Of a DNA stretch of 32,079 bases, positions 7,695 through 16,400 are shown piece by piece (positions within the stretch are counted from its first letter, which is position 1; each line of letters opens with the position of its first letter). This DNA comes from Micrococcales bacterium UBA4448 (lineage in GTDB: Bacteria > Actinomycetota > Actinomycetes > Actinomycetales > Microbacteriaceae): contig DGPE01000069.1 in assembly GCA_002390305.1 (NCBI GenBank), positions 1 through 32,079 on the forward strand, written 5' to 3'. The notes under the pieces are model-generated. The model worked only from the letters and a program-made list of their open reading frames with translations. It had not been told where the DNA came from and did no database searches. Made by a program: the position numbers and the translations under genes.

Positions 7695-8875
7695 TGAAAC
7701 AGCTCGTCATCGACGAAGTTTCCTTTTGCAATCTGAATCCCCACTAGAGCACTGACGAGGGCAACGCCGAAGAACATCCATAGAGTGAACTCCCAGCCAC
7801 CGGTCACCTCTCGCATAATCCCGACCACGAACACAATTATTGTCGTCACCGTATAGCTCATGCCTTGCCCAAATGCACTTACTGCTAGCACCGTGCTGCG
7901 TTGTCTTGATCGCAGGTTGTAGAGCGTGAGGGCCAAGGGGAACATCGTGGGTCCAAGACCCAGGGCCGCAACCCAGACAAAGAGCCAGGAGGAGTTTGAA
8001 AACAAAATACCTAGCGCTCCGGCCATTCCCATAAAGCTGGAGAACCAAATTATTGGCGCATGTGATTGTGGATATTTCACCGCCAGGCTCGGCACCAGAA
8101 GGGCAGCCGGAAGACCGAGAATTGCAAACAGTGACAATAGTGCGCCTGCTTGAGCTACTGACACTGAGTTGTGCTCGAGCAGCAACAGTGGCAGCCAAGC
8201 AAAGCTGACATACCCAAAGACTGATGTCATGCACTGGGTGCCGAAGATAGCCCATGCAGTGGGGGAGCGCCAGATGGCCTTTTGTTTTTGGGTCCCCACC
8301 TCTGGCAATTCAGGAACGGAGTTTTTCCGAAGCGCAAAAAGCGGGAGCAGAGTTAGGGTTGCAAATAGAGCCCATTGGCCAAGTGAGAATCTCCAACCAC
8401 CAAAATCTGCCAGTGGCACTGCCAAAAACGATCCCGCCGAAGCACTCACCGCAGTCAGAGAGATATAAACAGTAGAAACCAGACCAACCCGGTGAGCGAA
8501 GTATTTTCTCACCAGCACCGGCATCAGAATGTTTCCGACGCCCATTCCCAAAAGACACATCAAGCTTCCCGCGAATAGAGCAGTTGAATCCCAGGCGAAG
8601 CCTCTCAGCACGTGACCACCAACGATCAGCATCGAGGTCGCAATAAGTGTTTTTTCAACCCCAATTCTTCTTGCCGGGGGATTGGCCAGCGAGGTTGCAA
8701 TTGCGAATGCTAGCGGCGCTGCGATGCCGAGTAAGCCGATAGTCACGATCGGCAAGGAGATCTCTTCTTGAATGTATGTGACCAGTGGGGAAAATGAACC
8801 CACTGCTGTTCTCATGTTCAGAGCCAGTAGGGCGATCGTGATTATTGCCAACCACTTGGTGTGCTTCTCGGTCAT
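7691..8875 (-). CDS. MFS transporter, CynX/NimT-like
   Basis: 394 aa with twelve predicted membrane segments. The first begins WLAIITIALLALNMRTAVGS, close to the LNxRxAVxxxxPL start of the CynX/NimT (cyanate/nitroimidazole) group of the major facilitator superfamily. The central charged loop (LRKNSVPELPEVGTQKQK) separates the two six-helix halves. Substrate unknown; CynX-like proteins are often only annotated by similarity. It is the last gene of aroA-rsgA-hisN-MFS, 12 bases after hisN, with only a weak GAAG site before its ATG, and overlaps the glpX stop by four bases. Confidence 0.88.
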   Translation of the reverse strand: MTEKHTKWLAIITIALLALNMRTAVGSFSPLVTYIQEEISLPIVTIGLLGIAAPLAFAIATSLANPPARRIGVEKTLIATSMLIVGGHVLRGFAWDSTALFAGSLMCLLGMGVGNILMPVLVRKYFAHRVGLVSTVYISLTAVSASAGSFLAVPLADFGGWRFSLGQWALFATLTLLPLFALRKNSVPELPEVGTQKQKAIWRSPTAWAIFGTQCMTSVFGYVSFAWLPLLLLEHNSVSVAQAGALLSLFAILGLPAALLVPSLAVKYPQSHAPIIWFSSFMGMAGALGILFSNSSWLFVWVAALGLGPTMFPLALTLYNLRSRQRSTVLAVSAFGQGMSYTVTTIIVFVVGIMREVTGGWEFTLWMFFGVALVSALVGIQIAKGNFVDDELFH

Positions 8876-8887
8876 GGCTTCAAGTCT

Positions 8888-9655
8888 CTATTTCAGAGCG
8901 TTTAGAACTTGGCTGTGGATGAGTCCGTTTGTCGCAACCAGCGATGAGGTTTCCTCAGTTAGCGGGCCCAGTAAATCGGTGATCTCGCCACCGGCCTCCC
9001 TAATAATTGGCACTAGCGCTGCGATGTCGTAGACCTTTAGATCATGCTCTGAGGCAATTTCAATGGCGCCCTCAGCCAAAAACATGTAGCTCAGAAAATC
9101 CCCGTAGGCACGGCTCCTGTGAACGCGCTCCGAAAGAGCCAAAAGCTGATCCAGCATTCCAGCATCACGCCACTGCTCTAAAGAGTTAAAGCTGAGCGTC
9201 GCGTCTTCAAGTTTGGAAATTCCAGAAACCTTGAGCTGGCGAACCGAACCATCGATGTCACGTGTGAAAGCACCCTTGCCACCGGAGGCCCACCACCTTC
9301 TTCCGAGCGCCGGTGCAGAAACAACAGAAGTTAGTATCTCCCCGTCTATTCGAAGTCCGATCAGGGTGGCCCAGATTGGAACCCCTCGGAGATAGTTGGC
9401 AGTTCCGTCGATGGGGTCGATTATCCATGTTCGCTCAGATTCCCCGGTGTTTTCATACTCTTCGCCGATAACCGTGTCATTCGGGCGATAGAGCTTGATT
9501 AGCTCCCGCAACTTGGATTCGACTGCGCGGTCAGCATCTGTAACCGGTGTTTTATCCGGCTTGGTCTCCACTTTTAGATCAAGAGCACGATATCTGGACA
9601 GTGAAATTTCATCGGCTGCGTTAGCCAGCACCTGCAAGAGCTCTAAATCATTCAT
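8888..9655 (-). CDS. hisN: Histidinol-phosphatase, inositol-monophosphatase family
   Basis: 255 aa. Seen: GEEY (64-67), DPIDGTANYLRG (80-91), the metal-binding signature of the inositol-monophosphatase superfamily, and a C-terminal motif LKVYDIAALVPIIREAGG, matching the WDxAAxxxixxEAGG region. Family: in actinobacteria the enzyme in this position (HisN) dephosphorylates histidinol phosphate in histidine synthesis; activity on inositol phosphate or related substrates cannot be excluded. The start has AGGA six bases upstream. It lies eight bases behind rsgA in the aroA operon. Confidence 0.88.
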   Translation of the reverse strand: MNDLELLQVLANAADEISLSRYRALDLKVETKPDKTPVTDADRAVESKLRELIKLYRPNDTVIGEEYENTGESERTWIIDPIDGTANYLRGVPIWATLIGLRIDGEILTSVVSAPALGRRWWASGGKGAFTRDIDGSVRQLKVSGISKLEDATLSFNSLEQWRDAGMLDQLLALSERVHRSRAYGDFLSYMFLAEGAIEIASEHDLKVYDIAALVPIIREAGGEITDLLGPLTEETSSLVATNGLIHSQVLNALK

Positions 9656-9663
9656 CCTGATTC

Positions 9664-10671
9664 CTAATCTACCGAGGTGAGCGAGTCTAGAAGTCTCCGA
9701 AATGAATCCAACCTCAGGGCTGAAATCTCACCGGATTCCGCCTTTTGATCTAGGGAACAATCTGGGGAAACTGCAAGGTGAGAGCAGCCCCTCGGGCAGT
9801 CAGCGCTTGCATCGCTTAAGTCGAAGAAGCCCTTTAGAAGCTCAACTGAATCAATATTTGATAATCCAAAGCTTCTAACGCCGGGGGTGTCAATAAGCCA
9901 TCCCCCCTGGGCTCGAATGGCATGAGCGGAACTTGATGTGTGCTTACCTTTGCCCGTGACCCTGTTCACAACGCCAACTGCACGCTTGTAATCAGGAGCA
10001 AGTTCATTAATCACGGTTGTTTTCCCGACGCCGGAATGCCCAACAAAAACAGTGGTTTTGTCTCTGAGCAATGATTTTAGGTGTTCCAAGTTCGGCTTAT
10101 TCTCTGCCGTCTGAATGATTTCCAGGTCGAAGCCCAAGAAACTATTTATGAAATCTTTGGGGTCCACGAGGTCGCACTTGGTCATCAGTAAAATCGGCTT
10201 TAGCCCGGCATGAAAAGCCGCAACTAGGTAGCGATCTACCAGCCTCGAGCGAGGCTCAGGATTAGCTGCAGCCATTACGATTACCAACTGGTCGGCATTT
10301 GCGACAATCTTTTGTTCCAGCGCTTCACCGTCTTCGGCGGACCTGGAGAGCACATTTTTTCTGGGTTCTATGCCAACAATTCTCGCCAGTGCTCCGGTAT
10401 CACCGGATACGTCGCCATCGAGGCGAACCCGGTCGCAAATGACACAACCTTCGCGTCGTAGCTCTTTCGCCAGAGTGGCAGTGATTTCCTTGCCGGTGTC
10501 AGTTAAAATTCGATACCTAGCGAGGTGGACCTCTAGAACCATCCCAAGCGGGGCATCACTGAAGTCAGGTCTTCTCTTGGTCCTGGGTTTATTGCCCTTT
10601 GGGTTTGGCCTAATTCGAACGTCGTCCTCGTCCAAATCCATTGGATCCAAACGGTTGCTGTCCCAGTCCAT
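9664..10671 (-). CDS. rsgA: Ribosome small-subunit-dependent GTPase RsgA
   Basis: 335 aa, a circularly permuted GTPase that helps mature the 30S subunit. Seen in permuted order: an N-terminal OB-fold region, G4 as TKCD (164-167), G1 GHSGVGKTT (211-219), a G2-like KGKHTSSSA stretch, G3 DTPGVRSFGL (261-270), then the zinc module with C292, C296, H298 and C305 (CPRGCSH..C). The first 40 residues are charged and low in hydrophobics, as in other actinobacterial members. Its ATG shares one base with the aroA stop (TAATG) and is preceded by GGTAGG, so it is coupled to aroA. Confidence 0.95.
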   Translation of the reverse strand: MDWDSNRLDPMDLDEDDVRIRPNPKGNKPRTKRRPDFSDAPLGMVLEVHLARYRILTDTGKEITATLAKELRREGCVICDRVRLDGDVSGDTGALARIVGIEPRKNVLSRSAEDGEALEQKIVANADQLVIVMAAANPEPRSRLVDRYLVAAFHAGLKPILLMTKCDLVDPKDFINSFLGFDLEIIQTAENKPNLEHLKSLLRDKTTVFVGHSGVGKTTVINELAPDYKRAVGVVNRVTGKGKHTSSSAHAIRAQGGWLIDTPGVRSFGLSNIDSVELLKGFFDLSDASADCPRGCSHLAVSPDCSLDQKAESGEISALRLDSFRRLLDSLTSVD

Positions 10672-11939
10672 TACCTACCGAGCATTTCGAGCCACATGTC
10701 GGCAAAGTCAGGCATTGTTTTTGATGTCGTTTCAATGTTTTCCACCTGGACACCTGGAATCCGCAGTCCAATTATCGCTCCGCTGGTAGCCATTCGATGG
10801 TCGTGGTAAGTGTGCCATGTGCCGGCAAAAAGTGGTGAAGGCGTTATCTCAAGACCGTCCTCTAGCTCTTTGGCACTACCGCCGAGGTTGTTTATCTCTG
10901 TTACAAGTGCTTTTAGGCGATCAGTTTCGTGGCCTCTCAGGTGCCCTATGCCGATTAGCTTGCTTCGGCTAGTTGCCAGAGCCGCAAGGGCCGCGATTGT
11001 TGGGGTTAGCTCTCCGGCAGCGCCGAGGTCTATCTCGATTCCTTGAATCACACCGGTGCCAGAAATGCTAAGCACGTCGTCTTGCAGTTGAATCTCAGCA
11101 CCCATTTGCTCCAGGATTCCCCGGTAGTTATCTCCGACCTGAGTGGTCTTGCTAGGCCAGTTTGGAATCTGGACCGAGCCGCCTGACACCATTGCCGCCG
11201 CCATAAAAGGACCCGCATTAGACAGATCAGGCTCTATCGTCACCTGTCCACCTTCAATTTCTCCCGGCGGGACTTCCCAGCTGGTATCTGAGAGCATTCT
11301 GGCTTCAATTCCTCGCTGTCTCAGAGTTTCCAATGTCATCTCGATGTGTGGCAAAGACGGAAGCGACGCCCCGCTGTGATTGAGCCGCAGGCCCTGGTCA
11401 AACCTTGGAGCGCTTAGTAGTAAGCCAGAGACAAACTGCGAGGATGCTGAAGCATCGATTGTTAGCGAGCCGCCGATTACTGAGCCGCCGCCCATCACAG
11501 TGAAGGGCAGGTTATCGTTGTCGGCCTTGACTTTCGCCCCGAGTGCACGCAGTGACTCAATGGTGGCACCCATAGGCCGGTTTTTGGCCCCTTCGTCACC
11601 GTCAAAAAACACCTCTCCATTGGCAAGTATTGCCATCGGTGGGACAAAGCGCATGACAGTGCCAGCCAGCCCACAGTCGATTTGTGCAGGTCCTGATAGC
11701 GCGTGAGGCGTTACTAAAAGATTCTCGCCTGACCACGCGAACTCAGTACCCAACGACTTAAGGGCCGTAATCATCAGCTGCGAGTCACGCGAATCTAGTG
11801 GTTTGATCAAAGTTGTTGGAGATATCGCAAGAGCGGAGAGCACCAGCTCCCGGTTGGTCAGAGACTTGCTGCCAGGAAGGTTGATAGATGCGCTGAACCC
11901 ATCGGATTGCGGGGCGCTCCAAATCTGGTTATCGGTCAT
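10671..11939 (-). CDS. aroA: 3-phosphoshikimate 1-carboxyvinyltransferase (EPSP synthase)
   Basis: 422 aa. It joins shikimate-3-phosphate and phosphoenolpyruvate in the shikimate pathway. Seen: LPGSKSLTNRELVL (21-34) with the substrate-binding Lys/Ser/Arg, CGLAGTVMRFVPP (the phosphoenolpyruvate-site region) and GDEGAKNRPM, and near the end YHDHRMATSGAIIGLRIPG. The second residue of the usual LAGTxMRF element is intact. First gene of aroA-rsgA-hisN-MFS; the start is seven bases after a TATCTT box and lacks a ribosome site, suggesting a leaderless transcript. It is divergent from the sigma factor gene. Confidence 0.97.
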   Translation of the reverse strand: MTDNQIWSAPQSDGFSASINLPGSKSLTNRELVLSALAISPTTLIKPLDSRDSQLMITALKSLGTEFAWSGENLLVTPHALSGPAQIDCGLAGTVMRFVPPMAILANGEVFFDGDEGAKNRPMGATIESLRALGAKVKADNDNLPFTVMGGGSVIGGSLTIDASASSQFVSGLLLSAPRFDQGLRLNHSGASLPSLPHIEMTLETLRQRGIEARMLSDTSWEVPPGEIEGGQVTIEPDLSNAGPFMAAAMVSGGSVQIPNWPSKTTQVGDNYRGILEQMGAEIQLQDDVLSISGTGVIQGIEIDLGAAGELTPTIAALAALATSRSKLIGIGHLRGHETDRLKALVTEINNLGGSAKELEDGLEITPSPLFAGTWHTYHDHRMATSGAIIGLRIPGVQVENIETTSKTMPDFADMWLEMLGR

Positions 11940-11946
11940 CTAGTCA

Positions 11947-11952
11947 AAGATA
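11947..11952 (-). promoter_or_regulatory. Putative -10 box of the aroA operon (leaderless)
   Basis: On the minus strand TATCTT is followed by TGACTAG and the aroA ATG, a seven-base gap with no Shine-Dalgarno. No good -35 is visible. Confidence 0.45.
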
Positions 11953-12006
11953 CAAGCAATGCGTAGATAAGAGCCTAGAACCGCAGAAGATCAGCGGCAC
12001 CAAGGT

Positions 12007-12012
12007 TAGACT
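12007..12012 (+). promoter_or_regulatory. Putative -10 box of sigR
   Basis: TAGACT lies eight bases before the ATG at 12021. An autoregulatory SigR-type promoter (GGAAT-N18-GTT) was looked for but the spacing does not fit: a GAAC and a GTT are present with about 23 bases between them. Confidence 0.35.
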
Positions 12013-12020
12013 TGAAGCAA

Positions 12021-12608
12021 ATGACTGAAGAAAAATCAGAAAAAATCAAGAGCTTTGAATTGCAGGCCTTGCCGTTAATGCCGCAGCTATATGGCGCCGC
12101 CCTTAGATGGACGAGGAACCCCAGCGATGCCGAGGACCTAGTTCAGGAGACCTTTGCCAAGGCATTCGTCGCTTGGGAAAAGTTCGAACAGGGCACCAAT
12201 TTAAAAGCTTGGTTGTTCCGGATTATGACAAACACGCACATCAATCTTTACAACAAAAAGGCCAAGGACAAGGCAAAAACGGCCCTTGATGACTTGGAAG
12301 ACTGGCAGATTGGCCAGGGCGAGTCGATTACGGCACGTTCTTCCAGGAGCGCCGAAATAGAAGCCATGGAAAACATGCCCTCGACTGCGATCAAGAATGC
12401 ACTTGACCAAATTCCTGAAGAGTTTCGAATGGTGGTTTACTACGCCGTAGTTGAAGGGCTTCCCTATCAAGAGATAGCCGAGGTTATGGATACTCCAGTT
12501 GGCACAGTAATGTCACGATTGCATCGCGGGAAGAAATTATTGAGAACTTTGTTGCAAGACTATGCAAAGCAAGAGGGCTATAACACTGGCTTGGAGGAAA
12601 AGGCATGA
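12021..12608 (+). CDS. sigR: ECF RNA polymerase sigma factor, SigR/SigH type
   Basis: 195 aa from ATG 12021; the TTG three codons earlier overlaps the likely -10 box. Seen: sigma region 2 (LYGAALRWTRNPSDAEDLVQ and ETFAKAFVAWEKFEQGTNLK, then AWLFRIMTNTHIN) and region 4 (LDQIPEEFRMVVYYAVVEGL, PYQEIAEVMDTPVGTVMSRLHRG) with the helix-turn-helix. Family: SigR (Streptomyces) or SigH (Mycobacterium) turns on thioredoxin, mycothiol and proteolysis genes during thiol-oxidative stress. Assignment to this subgroup rests on the downstream RsrA-like gene, whose ATG overlaps the sigma stop by four bases, and on the aroA-rsgA-hisN neighbours commonly found beside it in actinobacteria. Confidence 0.92.
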   Translation: MTEEKSEKIKSFELQALPLMPQLYGAALRWTRNPSDAEDLVQETFAKAFVAWEKFEQGTNLKAWLFRIMTNTHINLYNKKAKDKAKTALDDLEDWQIGQGESITARSSRSAEIEAMENMPSTAIKNALDQIPEEFRMVVYYAVVEGLPYQEIAEVMDTPVGTVMSRLHRGKKLLRTLLQDYAKQEGYNTGLEEKA

Positions 12609-12847
12609 AAAAGGTAAATTGCGAAGAAGTGAAGCTGGGCGTGCACGAGTTTTTGCATTCCGAACTTCACGAGCAAGAGCTTGAGGCAATAACCGCTCAC
12701 CTTGCCAATTGTGATTCTTGCGAGGGACACTACGACATCGAAGTTATTTTGAATCAGGTTATCCAGCGTTCTTGCGATGAGGCCCCTGCTGCGGAGCTAG
12801 CAGATCGAGTGATGGACCGCATTCGCTCAATCCAGCAGCACGACTAA
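12605..12847 (+). CDS. rsrA: Zinc-binding redox anti-sigma factor, RsrA-like
   Basis: 80 aa. Seen: the anti-sigma zinc motif HxxxCxxC as HLANCDSC (H32, C36, C39), an upstream C6 and a downstream C57 in QRSCDEAP. Aligned by eye to Streptomyces RsrA, C6 matches C11, H32 matches H37, C36 and C39 match C41 and C44, and S56-C57 takes the place of the C61-C62 pair. Family: RsrA holds the sigma factor in reduced cells; oxidation forms a disulfide, expels zinc and frees the sigma factor. All residues needed for this switch are present. It overlaps the sigma gene (ATGA) and, at its end, the stop of the convergent SGNH gene by four bases. Confidence 0.9.
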   Translation: MKKVNCEEVKLGVHEFLHSELHEQELEAITAHLANCDSCEGHYDIEVILNQVIQRSCDEAPAAELADRVMDRIRSIQQHD

Positions 12848-13437
12848 GCTTCTTCGCTTATTCCCAGCCACTCAAACCAACCCCGGTTCAAAACCAACCA
12901 CGCTATTAATCCGTAACCGACCTGACCGGGCAGCCGCCTGGGATGATTTGTTACCTCTTCAAGCCATCCCTCATGGCTAACAAGCGGCCCAAAGCAATCA
13001 ACGTAGGTCAGCTGTCTTCTTTTTACAACATCTGCAAAACCATTTGAGAGGTTCTCAATCTCGGAGTCGAACTCCGGCACTCCTGTTGGAGTCGGGCCAA
13101 TCACAAAAACACTTATTCCTTCACGAATCGCATCATCCATTAGAGAAGCCAAGTTGAGCCTAGATCTGGACATGGAAATGCCGGCGTGAATGTCTTGAGA
13201 GCTAAGGGCTAGCACCAGGTAGTTTTCAGTGCTCGTGGAGAACCTAATCGCCGCCTCGCTGTTCCAGCGAATCAGCATCTCGGACGTGGTTTCCTCAATC
13301 ATTGGAAGCGGAAACAGCGCGATGTCAACGGTTTCGGGAAGCCTTGCTTGAACTCTCCCCAGCCAGCCGATTCCCTTTGGGTCACCAGCTCCAGATAGGA
13401 GCTCGTCGCCTAGGATTACGGCCCGAAGCTGTCTCAT
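12844..13437 (-). CDS. SGNH/GDSL-fold protein lacking the usual catalytic residues
   Basis: 197 aa. The start AVILGDELLSGAGDPKGIGW has the shape of SGNH block I (GDSxxxGxGD), but the nucleophile Ser is Glu (GDE). Later parts fit the fold: LVLALSSQDI in the position of block III, VFVIGPTPTG, and the end PGQVGYGLIAWLVL where active enzymes have DGxHPxxxGY; no catalytic Asp-x-x-His pair is present there. No signal peptide, so it is cytoplasmic. It starts at the kgd stop (TAATG), so it is coupled to kgd, and has no ribosome site of its own. Fold call is by motif shape only; most likely a non-esterase or binding protein. Function unknown. Confidence 0.65.
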   Translation of the reverse strand: MRQLRAVILGDELLSGAGDPKGIGWLGRVQARLPETVDIALFPLPMIEETTSEMLIRWNSEAAIRFSTSTENYLVLALSSQDIHAGISMSRSRLNLASLMDDAIREGISVFVIGPTPTGVPEFDSEIENLSNGFADVVKRRQLTYVDCFGPLVSHEGWLEEVTNHPRRLPGQVGYGLIAWLVLNRGWFEWLGISEEA

Positions 13438-16400
13438 TAGTCAGTGAATGCTCTGGTAACTAAATCTGACTGCTCCACTGCGTGGACTTTAGAGGACCCT
13501 GTGGCCGGCGATGCTGATGCTGGCCTAGAGATTACCTTAAAGTTCACTCCGTACTTGGGCATGAACAGACCGATGTAAGTCCAAGGGCCTTGGTTAGCAG
13601 GCTCATCCTGAACCCACCTAAGGTCCGCATCTGGGAATTGAGCAACAGCAGCTCTCATTTCTTCAACCGGGGTTGGGTAGAGCTGCTCGAGTCGAACTAT
13701 TGCCGTATCGCCGGTGCCGCGCTTTTCGCTCTCTGCCAATAGATCCCAGTAAACCTTGCCTGAGCAAAAAAGAATTCGTTTTACATTTGCAGGATCTAAA
13801 TTTTGCTGGTCATTGATAAGGGGCCTGAAGTTACCAGTTGTAAAGTCTTCAACCGAACTTGCCGCGGCCTTCAGGCGCAACATTGACTTAGGTGCGAAGA
13901 CCACAAGTGGTCTACTTGGAGTTGTGTAAGCCTGGCGCCTAAGCAGGTGGAAGTGACTTGCCGGAGTGGAAGGTTGGGCAATTGTCATGTTGTTCTGAGC
14001 GCAAAGCTGGAGGAACCTTTCAATGCGAGCTGAAGAGTGATCCGGACCTTGTCCTTCGTAACCGTGCGGCAAAAGCATTACCAGCGAAGATTGCTGGCCC
14101 CACTTCTGCTCGGCACTAGAAATAAATTCGTCCAAGACCGTCTGGCCACCGTTGACGAAGTCGCCAAACTGTGCTTCCCAGATTGTAAGTGCCTCCGGCT
14201 GCTCAACTGAGTAGCCATACTCAAATCCAAGCGCGGCATATTCACTGAGCAATGCGTTGAAGACCTGGAACTTGCCCTGCTGTTCGGTTACATATCTCAG
14301 CGGAGTCCACTCCTGACCGGTGTTACGGTCATAGAACACACTGTGACGCTGAACAAAGGTTCCACGCTGGCTGTCCTGACCGGCAAGGCGAATGTTGACC
14401 CCTTCAACCAAGAGCGAACCAAATGCAATCAGTTCTCCGAATCCCCAGTCAATATTTCCGCTGCGGCTCATTTCAACGCGCTTTTCAAGCAGCTGCGCAA
14501 GCTTGGGGTGGATGTTAAAACCATCGGGTTGGTTCGCGTGAGCGTTTCCGATTGCCTCGACAAGTTCTTGGGTGATGGCGGTTTGACGAAGCAGCTCTTG
14601 TTTTTCGCTAGCTGTGGTTCCAATACCCTCCGGCCTAGCTTGCAGTCCAACAGAGTCATTCATGGCGTCGTGAACGTCAATGAAGGCCTGCTCCAGATTC
14701 TGCTGGAAGGTTGCGTTTATGGCATCGAACTCTTCTTGAGTGATGTCTTCTCGGCCAATCAAGTTGTCCATGTAAAGCGTCCTGACCGAACGCTTTGCCT
14801 CAATCAAGTTGTACATCATCGGCTGAGTCATCGAAGGGTCATCACCTTCGTTGTGGCCGCGGCGTCGGTAGCAAACGATATCAATCACGACATCCTTGTT
14901 GAATTCCTGGCGGTACTCAAAAGCTAGCTGCGCTACTCTTACCACGGCCTCCGGGTCATCGCCGTTGACGTGGAAGATCGGCGCCTGTATGGATTTAGCA
15001 ACATCAGTGGCGTAGAGGCTTGATCTTGAATCCTTTGGCAGCGTAGTAAAGCCGACCTGGTTGTTTGCAATTACGTGAATTGTGCCGCCAACTTTAAAGC
15101 CTTCAAGCCCGCTCATTTGAAGGGTTTCGAAAACCACTCCTTGACCAGCAAACGCTGCATCTCCGTGAATCAGGATTGGCAGCACCGGGTAGGTGTCTGG
15201 GTTTCCAAGACGATCCTGCTTGGCTCTAACGATTCCTTCGAGCACTGGGTTCACAGCTTCCAAATGGGAAGGGTTAGCTGCCAGAGTGACCTTGATTTGA
15301 GTTCCATGGCCCGAGGTGAAAAGGCCTTCGGTACCGAGGTGATACTTGACGTCGCCAGAACCCTGCAGGGTCGCGGTTTCAGTTGATCCTTCAAATTCTC
15401 TAAAGACCTGGGCATAGGTCTTGCCGGCAATGTTGGTTAGGACATTTAGGCGGCCTCGGTGTGCCATTCCAATTGCAACTTCATTCATTTGGGCATCAGC
15501 TGCGGCTTGAAGAATTTGGTCCAAGGCGGGAATCAAGGATTCGCTGCCTTCAAGCGAGAAGCGCTTTTGACCCACGAATTTCGTCTGAAGGAATGTTTCG
15601 AAAGCTTCGGCTTCATTTAGTTTCGCAAGAATTCTAAACTGCTCTTCTTTGGTGGGCTTTTGATAAGGTCTTTCAAGTTTTTCCTGGAACCAAACTCTTT
15701 CGGCTGGGGTCTGGATGTGCATATATTCAACGCCGATGGTTCGGCAGTATGAATCCCTCAGAATCCCAAGGATGTTTCTGAATTTGGTTTTCACTCGGCC
15801 ACCAAAACCGCCGGTTTTGAAGGTCCTATCCAAATCCCAGAGACTAAGGCCATAGGAGCGGATATCGAGATCGGGATGCCAACGCTGAACATATTCGAGT
15901 GGATCTATATCAGCAATGAGGTGGCCGCGGACCCGGAAGGCATTGATGTATTCCTGAATTCTGGTGTTTTTACCGGATTGGTCAGCCAGGTCCCAGTGAA
16001 AATCGCTCGCCCAGACAACCGGAGAGTAGGGGATGCGCATGTCGGCAAAGATTTTTTCGAAGAAGTCGCGCTCACCCAGCAGCAGTTCGTTAACGATTTT
16101 CAAGAACTCACCACTGCCAGCGCCCTGAATTACTCTGTGGTCGTAGGTAGAGGTAACGGTAATAATTTTGCCAATGCCTTGAATGGCAAGCTGCTCCTCA
16201 GACATACCTTGGAATTGGGCTGGGTAATCCAGTGCTCCCACTCCAACAATGCAACCCTGACCTCTGGTGAGCCTTGGAACGGAGTGAACCGTGCCAATGC
16301 CACCGGGGTTAGTTAGCGAGATGGTGGTGTCTTTAAAGTCTTCCGCGGTGAGCTTATTGTCCCTGGCCCTCTTCACAAGGTCTTCGTATGCAGAGACAAA

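Noticed and set aside
7707..8255. 182-codon minus-strand frame inside the MFS gene
   Set aside because: Same strand but other phase of the real transporter; Cys- and Arg-rich with no membrane helices or domain.
10171..10182. Defective GTPase motif in RsgA (TKCD instead of NKxD)
   Set aside because: Thr in the first position occurs in functional members of this family, and all other motifs are intact.
11978..12007. SigR autoregulatory promoter
   Set aside because: GAAC and GTT elements are present but about 23 bases apart rather than 18.
14343..14927. 194-codon frame on the plus strand inside kgd
   Set aside because: It lies wholly opposite the conserved E1 domain and has no recognisable motif; a shadow frame.
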